This document shows positions 49,387-59,569 of a stretch of 64,000 nucleotides of DNA, piece by piece. This stretch comes from Psettodes erumei. Taxonomy: Eukaryota; Chordata; Actinopteri; Pleuronectiformes; Psettodidae. The notes under the pieces are model-generated. The model saw only the letters and a program-made list of their open reading frames with translations, made no database searches and was not told the origin of the DNA. A program made the position numbers and the translations under genes. The stretch spans positions 5,262,001 to 5,326,000 of the forward strand of contig JAFBJZ010000422.1 in NCBI GenBank assembly GCA_016785225.1, read 5' to 3'. Each line of letters opens with the position of its first letter. Within the stretch, counting starts at the first letter, position 1.

Positions 49387-50088
49387 CAGCCGCTGCGTGT
49401 GTCCCGTTAGCAAGCCTGCCTGTCGAGATCTTCCTTTCTCCATAGTCCACCGCTACATGACCATCACCTCGGAGCGCTCTGTCCCCTCCGACATCTTCCA
49501 GATTCAAGCCACCAGCGTGTCTCCGGGGGCTTACAACACCTTCCGCATCCGCTCCGGTGACGAAAACGGAGACTTTTACATCAGGGTGAGAACAGTTACA
49601 GAGGAGAGCGTGAAGAAGAGCGCGGTGTTGCACACATAATTGTATATTGATAAATGTCTCTTCCAACAGACATTTTTACACCACAGAAATTTTGACTTGT
49701 CACTTGTCAGCACAACATGAATATGTTTTTGTTGATAAACAGTGAACCTGTCCTTTATTCTAACACAATAGTGTTGATAAAATTACATTTTATTTATTTT
49801 TCTGGAGGCTCAAACATGTTTTACATATGGTTGCTGGAAAACTAATTCAAAAACTCACCCAGACACTGATGACACTTCCCTCTGCTGTAGAGATGCACTC
49901 ATTGATATTTGTTTTGTCTTCTCCAGCAAATCAATAATATCAGTGCTATGTTGGTGCTGGCCCGTGCTGTGTCAGGGCCCAGAGAGTACACGTTGGACCT
50001 GGAGATGGTGTCAGTTAACCCTCTGCTCAGCTACCACGGCAGCTCTGCCCTCAGACTCTCCATCTATGTCGGGCCTTACACCTTTTAA
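41005..50088 (+). CDS. efemp2: fibulin-4 (EGF-containing fibulin-like ECM protein 2)
   Basis: Secreted matrix protein needed for elastic fibre assembly and lysyl-oxidase recruitment. Securely read coding exons: 45368-45407, 46011-46059, 46222-46410, 46930-47052, 47211-47327, 48136-48255, 48334-48453, 48628-48754, 49390-49585 and 49927-50088. They join in phase and give 414 residues beginning at AISQPPTESD. Domains: a first, modified EGF module with an inserted Pro-rich loop, then five calcium-binding EGF modules, each opening with D(I/V)(D/N)EC. The fibulin C-terminal domain follows (IVHRYMTITSERS to VGPYTF). Human EFEMP2 has 443 residues, so only the signal peptide is missing. It must lie upstream in an exon ending in phase 2, which I could not fix. 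Candidate 5' exons are 41005-41055 and 41441-41604. The start coordinate given is the predicted transcript start. Confidence 0.93.
41441..41604 (+). other. candidate 5' exon of efemp2
   Basis: A very strong acceptor (a long CT-rich tract before gtgttcag, about 41,370-41,440) and a good donor (CCTGT then gtgagt at 41605) bracket 164 bases. If joined to the ATGGGGGAG that ends the short first exon, the frame stays open throughout and exits in phase 2, exactly the phase the exon at 45368 needs. However, the encoded peptide is not a convincing signal peptide, so this may instead be a 5' UTR exon. Confidence 0.35.
41610..45360 (+). other. large 5' intron region of efemp2
   Basis: About 3.7 kb without a certain exon. 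The missing signal-peptide exon may be here. One weak candidate start is the ATG at 41834 (MIMWATVCLVHFLAL), which is hydrophobic but has no donor in the right phase. A diverged fish repeat lies at about 44,040-44,300, and TG-rich runs at about 45,228-45,262. Confidence 0.4.
44040..44300. repeat. teleost 'gtacttttactt' interspersed element, copy C
   Basis: Phrases include gtggaagtactcaggcgcttaagtaaaagtggcaatg, ttgactaaaagtaaataatacttgcaaaatgtac and gtattcaaagtaaaaa, matching the same fish family as copies A, B, D and E, in a decayed state within an efemp2 intron. Confidence 0.45.
46619..46633. repeat. poly-G tract in an efemp2 intron
   Basis: An unbroken run of about 15 G (gggggg..gggtggcag) between two efemp2 exons. 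Such runs can form quadruplexes and are prone to sequencing error. Confidence 0.8.
47345..47525. repeat. teleost 'gtacttttactt' interspersed element, copy D
   Basis: Decayed fragment in an efemp2 intron: gggagaagtattaagatcattt..aagtaacagtgg, then caatgccaaagtcttccacaagtaaaag and aattggagttcattactactttac. It is the least certain copy of the family. Confidence 0.35.
49357..49384 (+). repeat. (TG)14 microsatellite in a splice acceptor of efemp2
   Basis: Fourteen TG units run up to TTCAG at 49385-49389, the acceptor of the 196-base exon that starts at 49390 and encodes the beginning of the fibulin C-terminal domain. The repeat takes the place of the usual polypyrimidine tract; a short T-rich run lies about 25 bases upstream. 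Confidence 0.9.
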
Positions 50089-50097
50089 CGAGGGAGA

Positions 50098-50127
50098 AGA
50101 AGGATAAGAAGAAGAAGAAGAAGAAGG
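50098..50127 (+). repeat. (AAG)n run in the efemp2 3' UTR
   Basis: An aagaagaagaag tract about 10 bases after the stop codon, purine-rich on into the UTR. Confidence 0.8.
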
Positions 50128-50848
50128 CTGGAAGGACACAGAAAAGAGAAAGAGCAAGGGGGAAACACGGATGCAAAGAAGGAAAAAGAAGCTGTTAAAA
50201 ATAAGTGGTTCGATGCAGTTCAACCAGTCACTGTGATGTTACAGTCTTAGCTTTTTTAAGTTGTTCCTAGTTGTCCAAAGAAAGCCACACATTTCTGTCA
50301 GCCCACCATATTACATGTAAGAATATACACAGTACAGTATAAAATATGTGTAGCAGTAATGTCTCACAGATTAACAGCAGCCTTAAAATAATTAGTCCAT
50401 TCAAATCATTCCCTTGTTTAATCAGCCAGTTTACCCATTTTCTGGGGTGTCACTTTAAATGTTTTTTTTATTTTTCTTTTAACCTTACACCTGTCAGTAT
50501 CATTCTACTGTCAGTGTCTTTTCTTCACACCTGTTCAGGGTGATTTAGCAAATAGTGTCGTCTGCCGTGAGGTGGAGTGATTCCTGCCCAGTGTCCCTAG
50601 GTTAATCTGTCTTCACCTGTTTACATCCTTATCTCCAGTTCCACACTCGTTTGTCACTTTACTCTTTCCAGCCTTGTTCCCTGTTGGCAGACATGATTCA
50701 GTAACCACTCAGACCAGACCTCAGCATCCACCCTCCTCCTTCAACCTCCACTGTTCATTCCTATGTTCAGGCTCTCCGTATCTGCCATTCGTCAGGCTGT
50801 CACGTGGCTGATCGTGTTGTACTTTTTTTTGTCTAAGATTTGAACCCA

Positions 50849-50854
50849 AATAAA
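50849..50854 (+). terminator. poly(A) signal of efemp2 (AATAAA)
   Basis: AATAAA about 760 bases after the efemp2 stop codon, followed by GT/T-rich sequence (gtacctttatatctttgtgtc). Confidence 0.6.
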
Positions 50855-50869
50855 ACAACGTACCTTTAT

Positions 50870-52371
50870 ATCTTTGTGTCACAGTGAAACCCATCAAAAA
50901 AGTCTTTCTTTTAGGTCTTGTTATTCTGCAGCATCCATCACAATTTGTTGATCAGTCCATCAACAGAAGAGTAATTGGCAAATATTTAACATTTTCTTGC
51001 TTTTCCATTGTTAGGATTTGCTACTTCTCTGTTTTATATCAACATAAACAAAATATTTTTGATGGTTATTGCATTAAACATTTGTTTTGATGACATCACT
51101 TTTTCCTGTGGGAAATTGAAAAACTGGAAAACAAAGGTGAGATTTATGCTCTCTCAGAAGTGTTGTTTGGTTTAACAAATGAAAGATTCATCTTGCAAAC
51201 TGCCACACTTCTTTTGCACAGTTGCTTCCCTGATCCTCCAGGGAATCATCCAGGGCTATCTTCCTCACAGTGGATGGGACGTCATACTGAACCCTCTGAC
51301 ATGTGGCGCCATTTTTTAATGAACTGCCTTTAAATCAGAGTTTAACCGAACACAGAACAGATACTCTGTGGTGTAACTTGGCCTTCAGTCTACACTGCAT
51401 CTATGTATTTAGGCCAATAGCCAATGCCACTGGCTTGATGGCTGGCTCCGTAATCTGCCAGTTGTATAAGAAACATTTCCACACCACTCTCTGACACAAT
51501 GTACATTTTAACGGTGCTGACATACAGGAGTCCAACCACCATCACCATTTATCTAATATTACAACAGCTAAAAAAATGTAATCGACACTGGTAGGAGGAA
51601 TCCTAAATCCCATTTTACCAAAGAAGAGCAGTGGTTTCAAAATGAAGTAGAGTGAGTGCTGCAGTAAGTCTACAGGTTCATCAGGTGGGCACCCAATCGC
51701 TAACCAACGCACCCCGACTCAGCGAGTTGGGCCCACGACATGGAGAAGACTCAGCGGTGTGTTCAAACATCCCAGAACCACCTCCCTCTTTGCCTGCACC
51801 CGCACAGTCAACATGGCCCTGCAAAGTTAAAACATATTCACTTCTGTTTGCTGCATCACCAGCAGCTACAACAACAGCTGATATTATCAGGATTTATGTC
51901 CTGCCCAAAACAAGCAGCCACCCAAGATACTCTCCAATCATACAAACAAAGACAGGAAGTATCACTGCCCTATTATGATTTGTCTCATCTTCACGAATGA
52001 TCTGCAAATGTTTTATTTCTGTGTGGAAAGCAGCAAATTCAATCTTGTACCCACTTCCTAACATCCTTAAATTCTGGAGGAGAGGCAGCAAATGGCTGCA
52101 GTTTAAATTAAACAAGGCTGAAATTCTGCAGCCCTCTGTTCTATTTTTACTGCTACATCACTTCATTTGTGCGCTAACTGATTCTCCTGACCCACAAAGA
52201 AACCAAGGAAAAAGAGAGAGAGAGAGGGAGAAAAAAGAGAGAGGGGAAAACCCTTATTTCACAGTCCACTGCTGTTTGCTCCGCCCAGTGCTACACACAA
52301 ACACACACCAACACACCACACACACCTCCCATCTGTCCTCACTGGAGAGGACGGGGGGGTGGGGGCTATGA

Positions 52372-52421
<50 letters not shown>

Positions 52422-52930
52422 GTCCTGTTTTATGTAACCGAAGCAGACGGCGTCCAGCCACCAGGTGGCAGCAGATCATACAGGTCTCCTCTCACAGCAG
52501 CAGTCCAGGAATAGCAACAACCTGAGGAGAGTGTTGGTTTTATAACCTAATTGACGAGGGAGCCTACATTTTCACTCGTTTTCCATGAACTCATGTACCT
52601 GTGGGAGGAAAAAGTGATGGCAACTTTGTCTACTTTTCAAAAATAATGTACAATACAGTGACTGCAATGTGAAAATACTTTCCACACTCTGAAATATCTT
52701 TTATAAAAGATTTCTTTCTTACATAACTTGGGACTTGAGGTGATGGAGAATGAAATGAGTGCAGTAGGGTAAGGTGTGTATGTGTATTCAACAGTGTTTT
52801 GGGTAGAGTCCCCTGACACTTCCCATTGTTATTCAGACAGAAAGAAAACTGAACTGAAACAGGATGATGGATTAATGAATTGGTCATGAGGGCCCAAGCT
52901 GAAGCCCCCCCCCGTGTCACTGAAAAACAC
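50870..52930. other. intergenic DNA downstream of efemp2
   Basis: No exon recognised. Holds GA-rich and CA-rich low-complexity DNA. Open frames at 51652-52371 lack domains and sit in low-complexity sequence. Confidence 0.5.
52373..52414. repeat. (CA)n microsatellite
   Basis: About 20 CA units, interrupted once near the 3' end (catacac). Confidence 0.95.
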
Positions 52931-53470
52931 ACAGTGGCCACAAGGAGAAGCAAAAACACTAAAAACCACCAACCAAAATGAGACAAAAAAAAATCACAAG
53001 ACTTCAAAGAAAAGCAAATATTACTAAAAAAATAATGCAAACAACAAGAATGAAATAAACAATAGCTAAAGCTAGACACAAAATAAAGAAAAAGAAATGG
53101 ATCACAAAATATAAAAAATATTCAAATATATACACTATTCACAAAAAGTTAGGGATATTTGGCTTTCGGCAAAATTTATGTAAAACGTAAAATGTTCAAG
53201 CTACAGTGATATTATATCATCATGTGCACTCAAAAGTTTAGAGAAGATCACAATGAGTTCACCTGTAAAGGTTATAGTGCATTTTAGGTTCATCCTGACG
53301 TTTCATCCAAAAGCCGAATATCCCTAATTTTTTGTGAGTAGTGTATATATATTCAAATATACACAAAATGACCCAAAAGACATAAAGTGTACACAAAAAG
53401 GTTAAAAATATCACAAAAGATGCAAAATGTCAACAAAGAGAAGAAACACAGCTACACTGAGATGCAAGAC
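52930..53470. repeat. A-rich diverged tandem repeat, split by a MITE
   Basis: Short irregular units of the type 'cacaaaatgaccacaaagagatgcaaaa' recur on both sides of the MITE at 53,131 (for example acacaaaatgacccaaaag, aaaagatgcaaaatgtcaac, gagatgcaagacaac). A related patch lies at about 49,260-49,335. Such degenerate A-rich satellites are common in fish. Confidence 0.5.
53131..53345. mobile_element. Tc1/mariner-type MITE with near-perfect inverted ends
   Basis: The left end tacactattcacaaaaagtt.agggatattnggctt and the right end aagccgaatatccctaa.tttttgtgagtagtgta are reverse complements over about 35 bases, with about four mismatches. TA dinucleotides at 53131-53132 and 53344-53345 are the expected target duplication, giving an element of 211 bases (53133-53343). 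There is no transposase frame inside, so it is a non-autonomous element mobilised by a mariner-family transposase elsewhere. Confidence 0.85.
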
Positions 53471-53479
53471 AACTACTGT

Positions 53480-54425
53480 TTTAGCACAGTGTGCGCACAG
53501 GAGCATGTGTGAATTTGTGTGTGTTTGTATTTGTGTCAATGTAGCAATGTAATTGGAGGAATCAGATACAGCATGTAAAAATGTGTGCTGCAGGTCTGTG
53601 TCTGAGTTTGTTTGTGTCTTTAGGTTGGTGTTTCTGTGTTTGCAGGGTGTGGGCGTTCACATAGGGGAGCATGTGTTCGAGAGCAGCAGTGCCCACACAG
53701 ACGAGTGGGAGGAGTGTTTGGGGCAGCAGAGGGGAGCACTAGAACGCCTGGGTCTAATTTTTTGACACCTTCGACCGGGTATGATCTCATTCCTGGGCAA
53801 GCCGTGCCCTGCGGGCCGCAGCGGGGGATGGCGTGGGACCGGAAGCAAAGTGCACCAACTCTGGTGCGACGGAACAAACATGCTGGACAGTAAAGACACC
53901 TTTCTTTGCTATACAGTCCTGTAGTGTCCCTCAGTTTGACACACACTGCCATGATAAAGGAGCAATTTGTTCCTGTTTGATCTCCTCTTCCTTGCATTAC
54001 AAAAAGCCCCTCCTCCTCCATTACAGCCTGATTTTGAATGACAGAGCAGGTGCACCCCCCAACACACCCTGAGATTAGTTCATTAATGAAATGAGCAGGC
54101 AGTGGAATCTATGGGACATCAAAAACAAGCTGCACAATACAAAGAGGGCTGAGTGATTAGGGAGTGTAAATTAGTGAGGGCATTAGGCAGGAAATAGTGC
54201 TCTCTGGATATTTGCATCCAGTATATATACAGAAAGGGAGTGATCAGAGGGGGAAGGCAGTTACATAATACCACATAAACAATCACAATAGTGTCCTGTT
54301 TAAAAACATACAACACAACCATACATACAATTTATCTTTCAAAGTACAATAATCGCTGATCATAAATTACAGTTTGAATGAAATTGAAATGAAAATGAAA
54401 CCTACAGCTAGGACATGGTTTTCCT
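53480..54425. other. intergenic DNA with a GC-rich patch
   Basis: The patch at 53,641-53,885 is GC-rich and CpG-bearing within AT-rich surroundings. Open frames exist on both strands (53620-54021 minus, 53636-53893 plus), but neither shows a domain, signal peptide or splice support. No tRNA or 5S fold was recognised. Confidence 0.4.
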
Positions 54426-54429
54426 TGGC

Positions 54430-55150
54430 TTAACCTCCAGCGACCCTGCGTCCTCATATGAGGACAGTACATTATAGGGTTGCTACACCATGTAATTCTG
54501 CTAAGTTTAGTCCTGTTGTCCCAGTTAGTAAACACTTTTATGTGCCATCTAGTGTTAACAAAAGCACAATGCACTCAACAGGGTAAAAACAAGATGGCAG
54601 ACAACTTGGTTAACACTCCAATGATCGTTTTGATGAACGTTTGGGTTGAAACTTGTTTATATATGTTTATTAAAGTCTAGTTTTACAGGTTTTTGCAATA
54701 GCAACACGCCAGGGCTCTGTTAATTAGAAAGAAACCTTTAAGGACATTGGGACTTCAGGAAAAGTAATAATATCTTAAAGTACGGAAACACAGCTTGATA
54801 AGACTTGGAAAGAAACCAAAAGCTTACATGATAATAAATACTTTAGCCTATGGCACAAATTAGTCTTGATTGATTTTAATGTGACTTTCCAGGGCATGTT
54901 TCTGTGTCCACAGCAGAGAAGATTGTTGAATGCAGTAATAGGAGACAGCTCTGAGATGGAGGATTTGTCTGATGTTGATGTTGTTTACAGTGGATTTCAC
55001 AATGCTGTTGAACAACTAAATGACGAAGATTACACTATTATTTCACCTGATTCATTAGAATCTGACCAACTGATCATCATTATCAGTGATAGTGACAGTA
55101 AGCCACAGCATGATGACAATCACCATGTACAGAGATCCAGAGGATGAAGA
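54430..55150 (+). mobile_element. possible 5' remnant of a piggyBac-type transposon
   Basis: A TTAA at 54430-54433 (the piggyBac target) is followed by cctccagcgaccctgcg and the exact 16-base palindrome GTCCTCATATGAGGAC at 54450-54465. About 430 bases on, after an acceptor-like tgtgtccacag, an open frame (54902-55147) reads RLLNAVIGDSSEMEDLSDVD and continues acidic and Asp/Ser-rich, like the N-terminal region of fish piggyBac-derived transposases. The catalytic DDE part is absent, and I found no matching 3' end. The remnant is truncated and inactive. The assignment rests on remembered family features and needs a repeat search. Confidence 0.4.
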
Positions 55151-55750
55151 TGATGTGTGCATGAAGGTCACTGTGGTAAAAGGAGTGGGTGGGAGGAATA
55201 CACAACACCAAAAAGTATTGCCCCCCCCACCACCAGCAGTCTACCCTTCCACATGGAGCAAAACAAGAACTGAAGCACAAACATTTGATCACTGCTGATT
55301 GTGCATTTGCACTGTAGCATTTTCTTCCCATGACTTTTAATATGAACACTATTCCCCCCAACACCAACACAAAACTCCCTGTAATACATCAGTTGTTTCT
55401 AGTTAGCTCTGGAAATAATTAGCTTATCACTCTGGTCCAATTACAGGTTCAATTGCTGGGTATGTTCATTACCTCGGGTCAGTGTAATCTCCTATGAACA
55501 CCCTGGGAATATAGTGCAGGGTACAGCAGTGAGCAGGATATTGGGTCACATGTCAGCGATTAACAGCAGTGTAATTAAAAATAGGACTGCACTGAGAGGA
55601 TGACAGCACATATTACATGTCCTCTGACTGAAGCCTATGTTGAGATACAGGAGCAAATGAAAACACAGAGGCCCCAGAAACCACTTGAACACCATATCTA
55701 TCTATTTGTCATTCACACAATCAGAACTTAAGCTGAGATGCCGAACTACA

Positions 55751-55779
55751 AAAAAGCTGTTGAGTCTCAACAGCTTTTT
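55751..55779. repeat. perfect 14-base inverted repeat
   Basis: aaaaagctgttgag at 55751-55764, one T at 55765, then its exact reverse complement at 55766-55779. On RNA the arms could pair, but the loop would be too tight without opening a few pairs. No promoter or gene context. Confidence 0.85.
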
Positions 55780-56104
55780 CCATATGTTGAGATGGATTTA
55801 TGTAAGGCTCTAAACTAGACCTTACCCATGCCTACTTCAGTTTCTTTACACATTGCGTAAATGTGGTTACCAAGAAACGACGTGTTGCTATGGATGTGTG
55901 GGTGTGGGTGGCAGCAAAAAGGGACCTATGCTGAAAAGACATTCAGCCCTGAGAAAAATAACAGAAATGAAAAAAAAACACTGAAAAGTACGTCAACGCC
56001 AGGAGGCATGGAGCTGGAGAGGAATTTTGTGAATCTGAGAATACAAACTGAGTGTGAAAGGAAGGGTCAAGATGAAGAACTCACTAATCAGTTGTGGAAT
56101 TTAG

Positions 56105-56480
56105 CTAAGCACATTTATTCAAGTTCTGTACTTAAGTACAGTTTAAAGGTACTTTACTAGTATTTCCATTTGACCTTTTTAAATACTTTAGCTTCCAGTT
56201 ACTTTGCAAAATCAGGTTATTTATACAAAATAAATCAACAAATAACTTCTGATTACATTCTGATTACAACTATACATTAAGCAATCCAGCAGTGTGAACA
56301 TAAATTAAAATCAATCCCATCAGCTGCAACATTGAAGTGATAAACACGTTCAGCTTGTTAATCCTGATGCATCAATGTGTATATAGCATTTTACTTTTGT
56401 AGAGCTACTTTTAACTTCTTGAAGAAGTTCAATAGTGATTTCCAACTTAGGGGTCTGGTCAACTCAAAGGGTAACAAGTT
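56105..56480. repeat. teleost 'gtacttttactt' interspersed element, copy E
   Basis: Same orientation as copy A: tctgtacttaagtacag, ccatcagctgcaacattgaagtga, cctgatgcatcaatgtgtatatagcattttacttttgtag. The shared catcagctgcaacatt(a/g)aagtga core with copy A is direct internal evidence for the family. Confidence 0.6.
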
Positions 56481-59400
56481 AAATGTTGAGTGAATGTACT
56501 TCCATCACTGAACCCCTCACATCTGCCCAGTAAAAACCTCTGATGTCCACAATAATCATGCTTCTCAACAGCCAATTCAGAGACCATAATATTACAATTT
56601 GGCATTTTCAACCCTCCTTTTTATAGGTGGTTTTCAAATCAGTGTTTCAGTCAATACAATAACAATATCCAACAAAAGGCTGGTGTCCTGGACAAAAGTT
56701 TGTTATTGGTTTTCCAGCTTGTTGACACCATACAGGTCTTATTTTGTGATTTATATAGTTTTTGTACCGCTCGAGGTAGAAATTTGGCCTCAATGGGAAG
56801 AAATGAACCAGTCACGGCTGGCAAGTAATTGACCCCATCCATTCATGAATCAGCCCAGAATAAATGATTCAGTGAACTGCTTGGGACAGTGGAAAACGGG
56901 GAGAGGGGGAAAAAGATGAAGTAAACTGTAATGCTTATGTGAGCAGAGTCACGTGTTCACCATCAAAACTTCAGGTCAATAGAGAGGTATTTTGAGACGT
57001 GTTGCACAAGGTCAATGACAGAAAAAGAGGACAAATAGACCAAGTCTAAGAAAAGAACAAGGTACAAATGTGGTTAATGGCTGATATAGAGCCCATTCAA
57101 CACATCTGTTCCTCCCTCACGCCTATCAACCCACTCTCTGTGTTTGTTATGCAGCATCTCTATCTACTGTATCCATTAATGGTGGACATATGACTGGTCG
57201 ACATGCTTTAAAACAAACACATAAAATTATGCCAAATGCCAAATCATCCACACATTATGTTTTAACCTTTTGCCCAATTTGATTTCTTTGACTGACCTCT
57301 TGTCTGGAAAATGAGAGTTAAATGACTGGAGCAAAAAACAGAGAGAGAAAAGGTAGAGAGGGAGTCTCAATAAAAGATCTGCTGCTAGGAGGTCTCTTGT
57401 GATGTAACACATCTACATCACGTCACCATGGCAACCCCGCATCAGCACCAACTTACTGTTGGGAGACAGAGTTAGTGTCTGTGCTGGTATGTTACAGTAG
57501 AGTGCACTGGGAGAGGAAAACTGCATGTGTCGACCACAAAAAAAACATTTGGGTATAATATCTAGATAATAAGAATACAAACTTCATGTACATAAATACT
57601 GTATAGATATTGTATGTTAAGTAATACTTGGAAGTGAAAATTTCCAAAGCATCACAAAGGTGTTCAGAGGTTTTCCTTGTATTCAAATGACGTACACATT
57701 TTATGACTATGCATGTTTTAGCTTTAAATCTGCATTTTATGTACTCTGATGTTATCCTTGAGCACAGACACACATTCAATCGAACACAGTACAATAAAGC
57801 CTCTCCATCCTCAATAGAAATATCTAGCCTATTTACCAAGTTATTGTCCCATGTTCTCTTGGGAGTCTAAGTATAATCCAGGGGACCTTGAGGAAACAGA
57901 GAACTCAAACATCACCTGAAGAGCACTGCTGAAAAACTTCTGCCCCCTGTTCTGTGCCCTGCAGCTGCTAAAAATAAAGTGGATATTGAAAAGCGAGGAG
58001 AAAAGGTACAAGGCCACTTGGCTTTACAAAGCCAAGCCGAGAAAAGGAGGCAGGGAGTGATGGAGCAGGAGTGTGAGTGGAGCTATGTGCGTGGGTGTTT
58101 GTATGGTTTATATTCACAAGCTGTGCCTATCTGTCGATGGATCCGACAGGCTTCAGTTCAGACAGAGAGTGGCAGAGAGTGTCACTGTGTAAACTGAGGT
58201 CTATCAACATTTACAGGTTTCCCCCACAATACTATATATACTGAATTGCAGTTATGTCGTCTGGTGTTTTCAGTTTTATTAACAATTGCCCTTGCTTTTT
58301 GTTTATTTGGGGTGCTGCTGATATATTCAGAAAAAATTCTAGGTCCGAAAAAATGAATCTTTCATTTCACACACTTCTTATCCTGCTAAGGGCTATGAGG
58401 AGCATGTACCAGGTAAGAGATGGGATTCACCTGGAGTAGGCAAAACAAGTAAGGAAAATATACCATTTCTATGCAAATGTATGCTTCCGTTTTCATTGAT
58501 TTTGTTCATTAACTTGTAAATTACTACTTAAAAATTATTGAAATTAAATGAGGGGAAAAAGGAAAAAACAGAAATGTTGGAGCATCATGGTGGAGTATGA
58601 TGGTCAGAAGTTACCACAGGGCAATTTATATAGAGCAAGGTCAACAACCACAACCATAATAATCATAATAATTATCTAGGTTTAATCTCAATATTTGTGA
58701 GGACAATCATACAAAAATAAATTCTAGTGTTGATGATATATGGCTTTTTGAATTGTTTATTGGAATCTCCTTTTCTATTTAAGCAGTTGTCAGCTTGTTA
58801 AACAGAAACAGTGCAGATAAAAATTGTTATGCTAGGAGAAGCTGTAATGCGTAATGTCTACTATGTTTCGAGAGTCTAGCTGAAGCTAAATTGCAGCACC
58901 ACTGGAAATCCAAAAACCATTAGACAAACAAATTTCTACAATAGATTGAGGATAAAAACAACAGAACAGATAAAACAGACTGGGTATATGCATGTGTTTA
59001 TGTATGTATTTCTTGTGCATGACTGTGCATTCAGATATAGATGAGTGTGCGTGTATGTAAGTATATTTATATATATGTACATAGTTTGGCATTGGACGTC
59101 ATTATTCTGATCTTAAACACTAATGGTCATCTTCCCCCTTTTTTTCCCATCAGTTACATATCACCATATTTTTCTTTGTAACATCACAACTAATGAAGTT
59201 TTGAGAGAAAAAAATTCTCTAATCTATCTTTTTTCCTCAACTTTCCTCTTTACTCCGCATCCTCTCTCTCGCTCTCGATGCACGAGTGGGAGGTGTTGCT
59301 AGGCGACAGATTAGCTCCTTCCTTTCAAGAAGCAGAGCCCAGACCTCGACTCTCTGCGTGTAAAAATAAACCGAAAAAAGAAAAAAAACTGTTTTAGTCT

Positions 59401-59536
59401 AAGGACAAGTATGTTTCACCTCTGGCATGAGAACCACACTTGTTTGTTTACCCTGAAAGTATTTTCTACACAGCCCACCCCTCCCTCTGCCTCTTTTCAT
59501 CCCCTCCCATGTCCTGCACTCTTCACCCTGAAGTGT

Positions 59537-59563
59537 TCCATAAATAACCTGGTTATTTATGGA
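59537..59563. repeat. perfect 13-base inverted repeat
   Basis: tccataaataacc, one T, then its exact reverse complement ggttatttatgga. AT-rich and isolated. Confidence 0.85.
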
Positions 59564-59569
59564 CGCATT

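Larger units (their letters stand above)
55150..59520. other. intergenic DNA, no gene recognised
   Basis: AT-rich, with one fish repeat copy (about 56,105-56,480) and a perfect palindrome (55751-55779), listed separately. An X-box-like GTCACCATGGCAAC occurs at 57422-57435. Open frames such as 55861-56160 and 57492-57839 show no domain. Confidence 0.5.

Noticed and set aside
51652..52371. Two overlapping plus-strand open frames of over 100 codons.
   Set aside because: Low-complexity Gln/Thr and Arg/Glu content from CA- and GA-rich DNA; no homology recognised.
52369..52375. A TGACTCA site at the edge of the (CA)n repeat.
   Set aside because: Formed partly by the repeat itself (atgactcacaca..), single, and far from any promoter.
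53620..54021. Open frame of 133 codons on the minus strand through the GC-rich island.
   Set aside because: No domain, no splice or promoter support, and an equally long frame exists on the opposite strand. GC-rich DNA has fewer stops.
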